Shown here: positions 40,417-50,273 of the stretch, piece after piece
Layout of the letters: every line of letters starts with the position of its first letter
How positions within the stretch are numbered: position 1 is the first letter of the stretch
NCBI RefSeq assembly: GCF_900094585.1
Contig: NZ_FMAG01000006.1
Location: 248,001-312,000, forward strand
Source of the DNA: Martinezella multihospitum
Lineage (GTDB): Bacteria > Pseudomonadota > Alphaproteobacteria > Rhizobiales > Rhizobiaceae
Length of the DNA stretch: 64,000 bases
Direction: 5' to 3'
Program-made: the position numbers and the translations under genes
Notes under the pieces: generated by a model
The model's database searches: none
Seen by the model: the letters and a program-made list of their open reading frames with translations, nothing else
Told to the model about the DNA's origin: nothing

Positions 40417-42264
40417 GTGACCGACAGCAAGCGGGACAAGAATGAAGGTAATGGCGGCTTTCCCGGCTTTGATCCAAAGTCAGTCGAGCCTTACATCGTC
40501 AGGGATCCCGAAGCGATGGCCGTCAACTTTGCCCGTGCGCTGGAAAATCTCGGCAAGGCCGCCTCCGCCTGGCTTGCGCCACGCGAACGCGGCGAGAAGG
40601 TCGATACGGTTGCCGACCCCTTCACCGACATGGTCAAGACGCTCTCGAAGGTCGGGGAATACTGGCTTTCCGATCCTCGCCGGACGCTGGAGGCGCAGAC
40701 TCACCTGCTTTCCGGCTATTTCGGCCTGTGGACGAAAACCATGCAGCGCCTCAGCGGCGATTCGTCCGCCGAAACCGAAGCCGAGCCGGTGAAGGACAGG
40801 CGCTTTGCCGATGAAGACTGGCAGAAGAACCCCTTTTTCGACTTCCTGAAGCAGACCTATCTTCTGACGTCGAACTGGGCGGAAAAGCTGGTCGGTGATG
40901 CGGAAGGGCTGGACGAACACACTCGCCATAAGGCAGCTTTCTACACGAAGCAGATCACCGCGGCCTTCTCTCCGACCAATTTCGTCGCGACCAATCCTCA
41001 AGTCTATCGCGAAACCATCGCCTCCAATGCCGAGAATCTCGTGCGCGGCATGAAGATGCTGGCTGAGGATATCAGCCTCGGCCACGGCGAATTGCGGCTG
41101 CGGCAGACCGATATGACGAAATTCGCCGTCGGCCGCGATATGGCGCTGACACCAGGCAAGGTGATCGCGCAGAGCGATGTCTGCCAGGTGATCCAGTACG
41201 AGCCGGCGACGGACAAGGTGTTGAAGCGTCCCTTACTCATCTGCCCGCCCTGGATCAACAAATTCTACATTCTCGATCTCAACCCCCAGAAATCCTTCAT
41301 CAAATGGTGTGTGGAGCAGGGTCACACCGTCTTTGTGATCTCCTGGGTCAATCCCGATCATCGCCATGCGGCGAAGGACTGGACTTCCTATGCCCGCGAA
41401 GGGATCGACTTCGCGCTCGATACGATCGAAAAGGCGACCGGAGAGCAGGAGGTCAATGCCGTCGGATATTGCGTCGGCGGCACACTGCTCGCCGCCACCC
41501 TCGCCCTCCATGCCAAGGAAAAGAACAAACGCATCCGCACGGTGACGTTCCTGACGACGCAGGTGGATTTCACCTTTGCCGGGGACTTGAAGGTTTTCGT
41601 CGACGAGGAGCAGATCGCAGCGCTTGAGGGACAAATGAATGTGCTCGGCTATCTCGAAGGCTCGAAGATGGCGACGGCCTTCAACATGCTGCGTGCCTCA
41701 GAGCTGATCTGGCCTTACTTCGTCAACAACTACCTGAAGGGTCAGGAACCCCTGCCCTTCGACCTCCTGTTCTGGAACGCCGATTCTACACGCATGGCGG
41801 CCGCCAACCATTCCTTTTACCTGCGCAACTGCTACCTCAACAATGCGCTGAGTCAGGGCAAGATGGTGCTCGACGGCAAGACACTGTCGCTGAAGGATGT
41901 CCGCATCCCGGTCTATAATCTCGCGACGCGCGAGGATCACATCGCGCCGGCCAAGTCCGTCTTCGTCGGCAGCCAATATTTCGGCGGCCCGGTCGAATTC
42001 GTGGTGACGGGCTCCGGCCATATCGCCGGCGTCGTCAATCCGCCGGACAAGCACAAATACCAGTTCTGGACCGGCGGCTCCTTGAGTGGCGACTATGAGA
42101 AATGGCTGACGGAAGCAAAGGAGACACCAGGCTCATGGTGGCCGCATTGGCACTCCTGGATCCTCTCGCAGGATCACCGCATGACCGCGGCACGCCAGCC
42201 CGGCGGCAAGGCGCTCAACGCACTCGAAGAGGCACCGGGCAGCTTCGTCATGGAACGGGCATAA
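40417..42264 (+). CDS. phaC: Class I poly(3-hydroxyalkanoate) synthase
   Basis: A 615-residue polymerase that makes polyhydroxybutyrate from 3-hydroxybutyryl-CoA at granule surfaces. An N-terminal PhaC_N domain (about 100-270) precedes the alpha/beta-hydrolase core. The lipase-like box NAVGYCVGGTLLAATLAL carries the catalytic Cys (about residue 352), REDHIAPAKS the Asp, and GSGHIAGVVNPP the His. Start GTG 40417 follows GGGAGGATGAT. sfsA, map and radC follow in the same direction with small gaps. Confidence 0.95.
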   Translation: MTDSKRDKNEGNGGFPGFDPKSVEPYIVRDPEAMAVNFARALENLGKAASAWLAPRERGEKVDTVADPFTDMVKTLSKVGEYWLSDPRRTLEAQTHLLSGYFGLWTKTMQRLSGDSSAETEAEPVKDRRFADEDWQKNPFFDFLKQTYLLTSNWAEKLVGDAEGLDEHTRHKAAFYTKQITAAFSPTNFVATNPQVYRETIASNAENLVRGMKMLAEDISLGHGELRLRQTDMTKFAVGRDMALTPGKVIAQSDVCQVIQYEPATDKVLKRPLLICPPWINKFYILDLNPQKSFIKWCVEQGHTVFVISWVNPDHRHAAKDWTSYAREGIDFALDTIEKATGEQEVNAVGYCVGGTLLAATLALHAKEKNKRIRTVTFLTTQVDFTFAGDLKVFVDEEQIAALEGQMNVLGYLEGSKMATAFNMLRASELIWPYFVNNYLKGQEPLPFDLLFWNADSTRMAAANHSFYLRNCYLNNALSQGKMVLDGKTLSLKDVRIPVYNLATREDHIAPAKSVFVGSQYFGGPVEFVVTGSGHIAGVVNPPDKHKYQFWTGGSLSGDYEKWLTEAKETPGSWWPHWHSWILSQDHRMTAARQPGGKALNALEEAPGSFVMERA

Positions 42265-42278
42265 GCAGCCATCCGATT

Positions 42279-43025
42279 ATGCAATTTCCTTCGTCTCTCA
42301 TCCCTGCCCGCCTGATTTCGCGCTACAAGCGCTTCCTCTTCGACGCCGAGCTGGAGGACGGAACCTTCATCACCGGCTCCTGCCCGAATACCGGATCGAT
42401 GCTTGGGCTGACGACGCCCGGCTCACGCATCTGGCTTTCCGAGCATGAGGGCGCGAAGAGAAAATACCGCCATGTCTTCGAAATGATCGAGGCGGACGGC
42501 ACGACGGTCGGTGTCAATACCGGTATGCCGAACCGGATTGCGGCCGAGGCGATCGCGCTCGGGCAAATCTCCGATCTCGGCGCTTACACGACTGTCAAAC
42601 GCGAGCAGAACTACGGCCGCAATTCCCGCATAGACCTGCTCTTGACCGACCCTTTGCGCACAACCACCTATGTCGAGGTGAAAAACGTCCATTTCATGCG
42701 ACAGCCGGGCCTTGCGGAATTTCCCGATACGGCGACGGCCCGCGGCGCCAAGCATCTGGAAGAACTCGGCGATATGGCCGAGGCCGGTTACCGCGCCGTG
42801 ATGCTGTTCGTAATCCAGCGCCGTGACTGCGATCGCTTCCAGATCTGTAGCGATCTCGATCCGGTCTACGCCAAGGCCTATGAACGCGCTTTGAAGCGTG
42901 GCGTCGAGGTCTATGCGTTGAAATGCAGGGTTTCGCCGACGGAAATCGCGCCTGCCGGGTTGATCCCGATAGACGAACCCGGCATAGCTGCATTAGAACA
43001 ATTTAAGATCTCTACCGAAGGCTAG
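42279..43025 (+). CDS. sfsA: Sugar fermentation stimulation protein SfsA
   Basis: A 248-residue SfsA family protein: an N-terminal OB-like part (ARLISRYKRFLFDAELEDG, FITGSCPNTGSMLGL) and a nuclease-like core (YGRNSRIDLLLTD, TYVEVKNVHF, FPDTATARGAKHLEEL). DNA binding and a restriction-like fold are known for the family; the cell role is not clear. ATG 42279 sits 14 bases after phaC, and map begins two bases after the stop, so it is inside an operon. Confidence 0.9.
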   Translation: MQFPSSLIPARLISRYKRFLFDAELEDGTFITGSCPNTGSMLGLTTPGSRIWLSEHEGAKRKYRHVFEMIEADGTTVGVNTGMPNRIAAEAIALGQISDLGAYTTVKREQNYGRNSRIDLLLTDPLRTTTYVEVKNVHFMRQPGLAEFPDTATARGAKHLEELGDMAEAGYRAVMLFVIQRRDCDRFQICSDLDPVYAKAYERALKRGVEVYALKCRVSPTEIAPAGLIPIDEPGIAALEQFKISTEG

Positions 43026-43027
43026 TC

Positions 43028-43864
43028 ATGGTGAATTACATCGAAGCGGCAACGGCGCCGGCGAAGAATACGGGCGCTATCCGCATCTACGGGCAGGATG
43101 CCTTTGCCGGAATGCGCAAGGCCTGCCAGTTGACGGCGCGCTGCCTCGACGAACTGGCCGCCATCGTCAAGCCGGGTGTCGCGACTGATGTCATCGATCG
43201 CTTCGTCTTCGAATTTGGCATGGATCACGGCGCCTATCCGGCGACGCTGAACTATCGCGGCTACATGAAATCCTCCTGCACGTCGATCAACCACGTCGTC
43301 TGCCACGGCATACCCAACGACAAGCCGCTGCGCGAAGGCGATATCGTCAATATCGACGTGACCTATGTGCTCGACGGCTGGCACGGCGATTCCAGCCGCA
43401 TGTATCCGGTCGGCGAAATCAAACGCTCGGCCGAACGGCTGCTGGAAGTCACCTACGAATCCCTGATGCGCGGCATCGCTGCCGTCCGTCCCGGCGCTCG
43501 CACCGGCGCCATCGGCGAAGCGATCCAGACCTTTGCCGAAGGCGAACGCTGCTCTGTCGTGCGCGACTTCTGCGGCCACGGCGTCGGCAGTCTCTTCCAT
43601 GACTCGCCGAACATCCTGCATTACGGCCGGATCAATGACGGCCCGGAACTGCGCGAAGGCATGATCTTCACCATCGAGCCGATGATCAATCTCGGCAAGC
43701 CGCATGTGAAGGTGCTCGGCGACGGCTGGACGGCCGTCACCCGCGACCGCTCGCTTTCGGCCCAGTACGAACATACGGTCGGCGTCACGGCGGCGGGCTG
43801 CGAGATCTTCACCCTGTCGCCGGGCGGCCTCGACCGCCCCGGCCTGCCGCCGCTGCAGGGATAA
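43028..43864 (+). CDS. map: Methionine aminopeptidase type I
   Basis: A 278-residue enzyme removing N-terminal methionine from nascent proteins. Metal ligands are found in NIDVTYVLDGWHGDSS (two Asp), CGHGVGSLFHDSPN (His), GMIFTIEPMI (Glu) and QYEHTVGV (Glu). ATG 43028 follows the sfsA stop by two bases, and radC begins after three more bases, so translation is likely coupled. Confidence 0.95.
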   Translation: MVNYIEAATAPAKNTGAIRIYGQDAFAGMRKACQLTARCLDELAAIVKPGVATDVIDRFVFEFGMDHGAYPATLNYRGYMKSSCTSINHVVCHGIPNDKPLREGDIVNIDVTYVLDGWHGDSSRMYPVGEIKRSAERLLEVTYESLMRGIAAVRPGARTGAIGEAIQTFAEGERCSVVRDFCGHGVGSLFHDSPNILHYGRINDGPELREGMIFTIEPMINLGKPHVKVLGDGWTAVTRDRSLSAQYEHTVGVTAAGCEIFTLSPGGLDRPGLPPLQG

Positions 43865-43867
43865 TTC

Positions 43868-44725
43868 ATGGCGAAACGTCCTGCTTCTTCCAACGGACAT
43901 GGCGACATGCCCCTCGAAAGAGGCGGGAAGCTGGAGACTTTGGAAGAGGCTCCGCTGCTCGACGAGCGGCTGTTCTTCCCCCAACAGACTGTCAAGCCGG
44001 CCTCGCAGACCGCCAAATCCGCCCCGATAGCCAAATCTGCGCCAGCCAATGTCGAAGCCCATTATCATGGTCACCGCGACCGGTTGCGCAATCGCTATCG
44101 CGACGGCGGCGACGCGGCGCTGGCGGACTACGAAATTCTCGAGCTCTTGCTTTTCCGGCTAATCCCGCGACGCGACACGAAACCCATCGCCAAGGCATTG
44201 CTTGCCCGCTTCGGCACGCTTGGCGGTGTATTCGGCGCGCCGGTCAACCTGTTGACCGAGGTCAATGGCGTCGGCGACGCCGTCGCTCTCGACCTGAAGC
44301 TGGTCGCGAGCGTCGCACAGCGCATGCTGAAGAGCGAATTGACCGGCAAGCCGGTGCTCTCCTCCTGGAAAGCGCTTATCGATTATTGTCATGCCGCGAT
44401 GGCACACGAAGCCCGCGAGCAATTCCGCCTACTGTTTCTCGACAAGCGCAACGCTTTGATCGCCGACGAGGTGCAGGGTTTCGGCACCATCGATCATACA
44501 CCGGTCTATCCGCGCGAGGTCGTCAAGCGCGCGCTCGAACTCTCCGCCTCGGCAGTGATTCTGGTCCACAACCACCCGTCAGGAGACCCGACCCCATCTC
44601 GCGCCGATATCGACATGACGAAGACCATCATCGATACAGCCAAGCCGTTAGGCATCACTGTTCACGACCACGTTATTATCGGCAAGAACGGTCATGTCAG
44701 CTTTCGTGCATTACGTTTAATTTAG
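43868..44725 (+). CDS. radC: DNA repair protein RadC family (JAMM domain)
   Basis: A 285-residue protein. An N-terminal helix-hairpin-helix region (LADYEILELLLFRLIPRRD, LLTEVNGVGDAVALDLKLV) precedes a JAB/MPN domain whose metal motif is intact: VILVHNHPSGDPTPSRADID. The family is widespread; its exact biochemical role is not established. It is the last gene of the phaC-sfsA-map-radC run. Confidence 0.92.
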   Translation: MAKRPASSNGHGDMPLERGGKLETLEEAPLLDERLFFPQQTVKPASQTAKSAPIAKSAPANVEAHYHGHRDRLRNRYRDGGDAALADYEILELLLFRLIPRRDTKPIAKALLARFGTLGGVFGAPVNLLTEVNGVGDAVALDLKLVASVAQRMLKSELTGKPVLSSWKALIDYCHAAMAHEAREQFRLLFLDKRNALIADEVQGFGTIDHTPVYPREVVKRALELSASAVILVHNHPSGDPTPSRADIDMTKTIIDTAKPLGITVHDHVIIGKNGHVSFRALRLI

Positions 44726-44982
44726 AATTTCGCACCAAAAGCGATAAATATATTTAAGAAATCACAGTATCAATTTGATATTAAATGATAATATTGATTC
44801 GACTTAAACCATATATTTGCAGGTCCTCCGAATTTGCCGTTGTGATCGCCGCTCTAATTTTTCAGTTCAGCGTCAGCATCATCTGGCAGAAGGATCATCG
44901 CATCCGATCGGCATATACACCGGCGGAAGCTATTGTTTTGATTTGGCCTATCCGCTGCGGGCGTCGGCCATGTGGAGATCGA

Positions 44983-45579
44983 ATGCCGAAGATGTCGCCA
45001 GTGCTTGCTCATCGCCTCCTTTCTATCGGTCGCGGCGCGCTTGTCGCGGCAGGCGCTTTCCTCGTGGTCGCCGGCGGCTTCTATGCTCACATGCTCTGGA
45101 CGACGAACTTCCATCCGGTCATTGCCGGCGAGCTTTACCGCTCCTCGCAGCCCTCGGCCACCAACATCGCCGAGTTTCAAAAGCAGTACGGCATCAAGAC
45201 CATTATCAACCTGCGTGGCTACAATAGCGGACACCATTGGTACGATAACGAAGTCGCCGAGGCAAAAGAGCTCAACATCGACCATATCGATTTCCATATG
45301 TCTTCCGGTCGCGAGCTGACACAGGAGCAGGCAGCACAGCTTGTCGAGATCATGCGGAATGCGCCCAAGCCGATCCTCATTCATTGTCAGGCCGGAGCCG
45401 ACAGAACCGGCCTGGCCTCGGCACTTTACCTTGCCGCCATTGCCAAGACGAATGAGGCTACCGCGGAGGGCCAGATGTCGATCATCTATGGTCACTTGCC
45501 GTTCTCCTTCACGCGTGCCTATGCCATGGACCGTACTTTTGAGAAGCTTGAACCTTGGCTTGGCCTTTCGGCGTCGTGA
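44983..45579 (+). CDS. Membrane-anchored dual-specificity protein phosphatase
   Basis: A 198-residue protein with an N-terminal membrane helix (GALVAAGAFLVVAGGFYAHM) and a periplasmic or extracytoplasmic tyrosine/dual-specificity phosphatase domain. The P-loop is ILIHCQAGADRTGLASALYL (C-x5-R intact). GELYRSSQPS and the IKTIINLRG strand are typical. GGAG precedes ATG 44983. An AT-rich stretch (44726-44982) upstream likely contains the promoter. Confidence 0.8.
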   Translation: MPKMSPVLAHRLLSIGRGALVAAGAFLVVAGGFYAHMLWTTNFHPVIAGELYRSSQPSATNIAEFQKQYGIKTIINLRGYNSGHHWYDNEVAEAKELNIDHIDFHMSSGRELTQEQAAQLVEIMRNAPKPILIHCQAGADRTGLASALYLAAIAKTNEATAEGQMSIIYGHLPFSFTRAYAMDRTFEKLEPWLGLSAS

Positions 45580-45687
45580 ACACCAAACTTTCCCGTTAGA
45601 TAATCTGTAACATTGAGAGGCTACCGGTTGACGGAGCATGTTGCATTGCGACATTGATTCCCCATTCCAGTCATCCGAGGCTTCCCG

Positions 45688-47094
45688 ATGGACCAATTCG
45701 ATCTCCTAGTCGTAGGTAGCGGCCCCGCCGGCCGCAGAGGCGCTATCCAGGCCGCCAAACTCGGCAAGAAGGTGCTCGTCGTCGAACAAGGCAAGCGCGT
45801 CGGCGGCGTCTCGGTCCATACCGGCACCATTCCCTCCAAGACGCTGCGCGAAACCGCGCTCAACCTTTCCGGCTGGCGCGAACGCGGCTTCTACGGTCGC
45901 GCCTATCGCGTCAAACAGGAAATCAGCGCCGAAGACCTGCGCCGCCGCCTGCTGATCACGCTCGACCACGAAGTCGAGGTGCTGGAACACCAGTTTGCCC
46001 GCAATCGCGTCCAGCACATACGCGGCAAGGCAAGCTTCGTCGATCCGCAGACCATGCAGATCGTCAAGGATGATGGCGAGGTCGTCACCGTATCCGCCGC
46101 CAGCATCCTGCTTGCAGTCGGCACCAAGCCGTTCCGTCCGGATTACATGCCTTTCGACGGCAAGACGGTTCTCGACAGCGACGAGCTGCTTGATATCGAG
46201 GAGCTGCCGCGTTCGATGGTGGTCATCGGCGCCGGCGTCATCGGCATCGAATATGCAACGATCTTCAGTGCGCTCGATACGCAGGTGACGTTGATCGATC
46301 CAAAGTCGACCATGCTCGATTTCATCGACAAGGAGATCGTCGAGGATTTCACCTATCAGCTGCGCGATCGCAACATGAAGCTGCTGCTCGGCCAGAAGGC
46401 CGAGAAGGTAGAGCGTCTGCCAAACGGCAAGGTGGAGCTGACGCTGGACAACGGCCGCCGCATCACGACGGATATGGTGTTGTTTGCCGCCGGCCGCATG
46501 GGCGCGACGGATACGCTCAATCTTGATGCCGCCGGCCTCGAGGCGGACAATCGCGGCCGCCTCAGCGTCAATCCGGAAACTTTTGCGACGAAGGTGCCGC
46601 ATATCTTCGCCGCCGGTGATGTCGTCGGCTTCCCGAGCCTCGCCTCGACCTCGATGGAACAGGGCCGCATCGCCGCCCGCGTCGCCGTCGGCGCGATCGC
46701 CAAGGAGCCGCCGAAATACTTCCCCTACGGCATCTATGCCGTGCCGGAGATTTCCACCTGCGGCCTGTCCGAGGAAGAGGTCAAGGAGCGGCACATCCCC
46801 TACGAATGCGGCATTGCCCGTTTCCGCGAGACCTCGCGCGGCCACATCATGGGCCTCGACACCGGGCTCTTGAAGATGATCTTCTCGCTGAAGACCCGCC
46901 GCCTGCTCGGCGTTCACATCGTCGGCGAAGGTGCCACCGAACTCGTGCACATCGGCCAGGCCGTGCTGAACCTGAAGGGCACCGTCGAATATTTCGTCGA
47001 GAACACCTTCAACTACCCGACGCTCGCCGAAGCCTACAAGATCGCCGGCCTCGACGCCTGGAACCGCATGGGCGACATCAAGTCGGAACTTTAG
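45688..47094 (+). CDS. sthA: Soluble pyridine nucleotide transhydrogenase
   Basis: A 468-residue flavoprotein that passes hydride between NADPH and NAD. The FAD motif is GSGPAGRRGAIQAAKLGKKV and the NAD(P) motif VVIGAGVIGIEYATIF. At the position of the redox disulfide in lipoamide dehydrogenases it has GGVSVHTGTIPSKTLRE, with no cysteine pair, as expected for SthA. The dimerisation domain ends in VENTFNYPTLAEAYKIAGLD. Length is normal. Confidence 0.92.
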   Translation: MDQFDLLVVGSGPAGRRGAIQAAKLGKKVLVVEQGKRVGGVSVHTGTIPSKTLRETALNLSGWRERGFYGRAYRVKQEISAEDLRRRLLITLDHEVEVLEHQFARNRVQHIRGKASFVDPQTMQIVKDDGEVVTVSAASILLAVGTKPFRPDYMPFDGKTVLDSDELLDIEELPRSMVVIGAGVIGIEYATIFSALDTQVTLIDPKSTMLDFIDKEIVEDFTYQLRDRNMKLLLGQKAEKVERLPNGKVELTLDNGRRITTDMVLFAAGRMGATDTLNLDAAGLEADNRGRLSVNPETFATKVPHIFAAGDVVGFPSLASTSMEQGRIAARVAVGAIAKEPPKYFPYGIYAVPEISTCGLSEEEVKERHIPYECGIARFRETSRGHIMGLDTGLLKMIFSLKTRRLLGVHIVGEGATELVHIGQAVLNLKGTVEYFVENTFNYPTLAEAYKIAGLDAWNRMGDIKSEL

Positions 47095-47320
47095 ACTGAG
47101 ACAATATTGACCGTGCCGGCAGGGCTCACTACTCTGTCGGCATGATGAGCATTCTCAACATCGCTTCGGTCTTCTTCATAAGCCGCTGATCCCCAGGGCT
47201 CTCAGCCAAATGAAGATGAGACCGCCTGAGCGGCTGCAACGCCGCGGGTTGGTCCATGCCGAAACAGCCGTACCCCATGAGAAGGGCACAGTACGGCGCG
47301 ACGATTGAGAAAGATTTCAC

Positions 47321-48130
47321 ATGCCATCCGAAGAACAGTACCCGGCTGCACTTTCCGGCGCACAGCTGAATGATTTCATCGAACAGGGTTTTGTGCGCAT
47401 CGATAATGCGTTTTCAGCGGAACTCGCAGAGCAGGCACGCGTCATCATGTGGCGTGATCTTCGCTGCAGCGAGCATGATCCAGCGAGTTGGACGCTTCCG
47501 GTCATCCGGCTACCGGGCTATGGCGGCGAACCGTTCCGCACCATCGCCAATATGCCCATTCTCCACGCCGCCTTCGATCAACTGGTCGGCCACGGACGAT
47601 GGCTGCCGAGAGACGGCCTCGGCACATTTCCCGTGCGCTTCCCGCATCCCGATGATCCGGGCGACGCCGGCTGGCATGTCGATCTCAGCTTCCCCGGCGA
47701 CGATTGCGATCCGAACGAGAAAAGGGACTTCTCGGCCTGGCGCGTGAATGTCACCTCACGAGGGCGCGCCCTACTGACGCTCTTCCTGTTTTCCGATGTC
47801 GGCGAAGACGATGCGCCAACCCGCATCCGCGTCGGCTCTCACCTGGATATGGCACGCTATCTTGAGCCGGCAGGAGAGCAAGGGCGTTCGCGCATGATGC
47901 TCGAGCATATGGGAGCTGACCGGCCTCAGACATTAGCGACGGGAAAAGCTGGGACTGTCTATATCTGCCATCCCTTCCTCGTTCATGCCGCCCAGAAACA
48001 TCAAGGCAGCACGCCGCGCTTCATGGCGCAGCCCTCGATCGGGCTTGCCGAGCCTTATCGATTGGAGCGGCCGGATAATGCCTATAGCCCGGTCGAGACA
48101 GCCATTCGCCGCGCTTTGGGTAAGGAATAG
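47321..48130 (+). CDS. Phytanoyl-CoA dioxygenase-like Fe(II)/2-oxoglutarate enzyme
   Basis: A 269-residue protein with the double-stranded beta-helix pattern of the PhyH family. The iron motif is likely GWHVDLSFPGDD (H-x-D) with the distal His in HPFLVHAAQKH and an Arg (PRFMAQPS) for 2-oxoglutarate. ATG 47321 follows AGAAAG. It is monocistronic. The substrate is unknown. Confidence 0.75.
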   Translation: MPSEEQYPAALSGAQLNDFIEQGFVRIDNAFSAELAEQARVIMWRDLRCSEHDPASWTLPVIRLPGYGGEPFRTIANMPILHAAFDQLVGHGRWLPRDGLGTFPVRFPHPDDPGDAGWHVDLSFPGDDCDPNEKRDFSAWRVNVTSRGRALLTLFLFSDVGEDDAPTRIRVGSHLDMARYLEPAGEQGRSRMMLEHMGADRPQTLATGKAGTVYICHPFLVHAAQKHQGSTPRFMAQPSIGLAEPYRLERPDNAYSPVETAIRRALGKE

Positions 48131-48160
48131 TCGCGCCGAACTGATTGCTGATAGCCTGGA

Positions 48161-48200
48161 GCCCCTCACCCCAGCCCTCTCCCCGCTTGTGGGGAGAGGG
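48161..48200. repeat. Rhizobial intergenic palindromic repeat
   Basis: A CCCCTCACCCCAGC sequence followed by CTCTCCCC, loop GCTTGT, GGGGAGAG (48177-48198). This is a dispersed REP-like element common in Rhizobiaceae. Confidence 0.65.
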
Positions 48201-48218
48201 AACATTATGGCGACACAA

Positions 48219-48250
48219 CAAAAAAGCCCCGCCGCGAACGGCAGGGCTCA
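48219..48250 (-). terminator. Rho-independent terminator of tig
   Basis: On the minus strand GCCCTGCCG, loop TTCG, CGGCGGGGC, then TTTTTT, 25 bases after the tig stop. Confidence 0.85.
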
Positions 48251-48274
48251 ATTTCAATCCGGAAGAAAGTCCGA

Positions 48275-49765
48275 TTATTCGGCGCTGTCTTCAGCAGCCT
48301 TCTTCTTCGGAGCGGCCTTCTTCTTCGGAGCAGCAGCTTCTTCGCCTTCGGCGGCAGCTTCGGTCGCTTCAGCCTTGGCAGCAGCCTTCTTCTTCGGAGC
48401 AGCCTTCTTGGCGGCCGGCTTGTCTTCGGCTTCGTCGTCAGCCAGCAGCGCTTCCTTGGAAACGGTCTTGTCCGTGACGTTGACCTCGGTCAGCAGGTGA
48501 TCGATGACCTTTTCTTCGAAGATCGGCGCGCGCAGGTTGGCGGAGGCGCCGGGCGTGTTGCGGAAGAATTCCAGGATTTCCTTTTCCTGACCCGGGAACT
48601 GCTGAAGCTGGGCATAGAGCGCACGCTGCAGCTCGTCTTCGGTAACTTCGACGCCGGCCTTTTCGCCGATTTCGGAGAGAACGAGGCCGAGGCGAACGCG
48701 ACGCTCAGCAAGCTTGCGGTATTCCTCGCGAGCCTTCTCTTCGGTGGTGTCTTCGTCTTCGAAGGTCTTGCCGGATTCGCTGAGATCGGTTTCGATCTGG
48801 CGCCAGATGCTGGCGAATTCGGCATCGACCAGCTTCTGCGGCGTGTCGAACTGATACATTTCGTCGAGCTGGTCGAGGATCTGACGCTTGACCTTCTGGC
48901 GGGTGACCGAGCCGTACTGGCTTTCGATCTGACCGCGAACGATCTCCTTCAGGCGGTCGGCCGATTCCAGACCGAGCTTGGTAGCGAGTTCGTCGTTGAT
49001 CTCGACTTCACCGGGCGCTGCAACTTCCTTGACGTTGATGTCGAAGGTGGCTTCCTTGCCGGCAAGGTTCTTGGCCGGATAGTCGGCCGGGAAGGTTACG
49101 GTGATGACCTTCTCATCGCCAGCCTTGACGCCGACGAGCTGTTCTTCGAAGCCCGGGATGAAGCGGTTGGAGCCGAGAACCAGCTGCGAGTCTTCGTCCT
49201 TGCCGCCGTCGAAGGCAACGCCGTCGACCTTGCCGAGGTAATCGATGGTGACGCGGTCGCCGTTGGCGGCCTTGCCCTTCTTGGTTTCGTAGCTACGAGC
49301 GCTTTCGGCGATCTTGAGGATCTGCTCGGTGACTTCTTCGTCAGCGATCTCAGCGACTTCGCGGGTGACCTTGATGCCGGAAACCGGCTTCAGTTCGATC
49401 GCCGGGATGACTTCGTAGGACAGCGTGAACTCGAAGTCGGCCTGAGCGGAGAGGATCTTTTCTGCCTCGTCCTGGTCTTCCGTCATGGCGATTTCCGGCT
49501 GCGTTGCCGACTTTTCGCCGCGCTCGGTCAGGATCGCCGGCGGCTGGTCGCGAACGATTTCGTTAACCAGGTCGGCCATGATCGACTTGCCGTAGACCTT
49601 CTTCAGGTGCGAGACCGGAACCTTGCCCGGACGGAAGCCGTTGATGCGGACCTTGTCCTTGACCTCGGCCAGGCGCTCGTTCATGCGCACTTCCATGTCC
49701 TTGGCCGGGATGACCACCTTGATTTCGCGCTTCAGCCCTTCAGCGAGCGTTTCGATAACCTGCAT
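48275..49765 (-). CDS. tig: Trigger factor
   Basis: A 496-residue ribosome-bound chaperone and prolyl isomerase. The N-terminal ribosome-binding domain has the signature GFRPGKVPVSHLKKVYG, the FKBP domain DRVTIDYLGKVDG...NRFIPGFEEQLVG, and the C-terminal chaperone domain follows. It is longer than E. coli Tig because of an Ala/Lys/Glu-rich tail (APKKKAAAKAEATEAAAEG), typical of rhizobia. ATG 49765 with AGG is preferred to 49822. Confidence 0.95.
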   Translation of the reverse strand: MQVIETLAEGLKREIKVVIPAKDMEVRMNERLAEVKDKVRINGFRPGKVPVSHLKKVYGKSIMADLVNEIVRDQPPAILTERGEKSATQPEIAMTEDQDEAEKILSAQADFEFTLSYEVIPAIELKPVSGIKVTREVAEIADEEVTEQILKIAESARSYETKKGKAANGDRVTIDYLGKVDGVAFDGGKDEDSQLVLGSNRFIPGFEEQLVGVKAGDEKVITVTFPADYPAKNLAGKEATFDINVKEVAAPGEVEINDELATKLGLESADRLKEIVRGQIESQYGSVTRQKVKRQILDQLDEMYQFDTPQKLVDAEFASIWRQIETDLSESGKTFEDEDTTEEKAREEYRKLAERRVRLGLVLSEIGEKAGVEVTEDELQRALYAQLQQFPGQEKEILEFFRNTPGASANLRAPIFEEKVIDHLLTEVNVTDKTVSKEALLADDEAEDKPAAKKAAPKKKAAAKAEATEAAAEGEEAAAPKKKAAPKKKAAEDSAE

Positions 49766-50044
49766 TGTCCTACCTTCATTCATGGCGGCCGTGCCCAGCC
49801 TGCCGTTCGTTTCGATGAGCACGACGCCGGAAAATCCCGAGCGTGGCTTGGATGCAATTCTCTTTCATCTTGCTAGAGCGCCGCGCCTTCTTGTGAACGC
49901 GCAAAAGGCAGCTCTATCCCGTCACGAGCCAAAACATCTGATCCACTTTCCTCATCGAAAGCGGGATGCTTTGGGCAAGATGCGCGTCCTGCGGCATATC
50001 GGAAGACAGGCTTTTTGAGCCTCCCCCCGTCCACAAGACAGTGT

Positions 50045-50129
<85 letters not shown>

Positions 50130-50273
50130 GTTCCCAAAACCGCATGGCGATGCCTGCCCATGGGGCCTTCCGGAGCGCGGCGTCTCTATATCACCCGTTT
50201 CAAACCACGCAAAGGAAAAATGACGGTTCCGCGACGACGCTAAAGCTTATCGGGGCTCTTCGCGTAGATATCG

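Noticed and set aside
47129..47320. Minus-strand frame with a lipoprotein-like start next to the dioxygenase gene
   Set aside because: It abuts the plus-strand start exactly, has no ribosome site, and shows no family similarity.
48177..48198. Palindrome CTCTCCCC/GGGGAGAG considered as a CRISPR or terminator
   Set aside because: It is a single copy of a dispersed rhizobial repeat; there is no array with spacers, and the tig terminator is separate.
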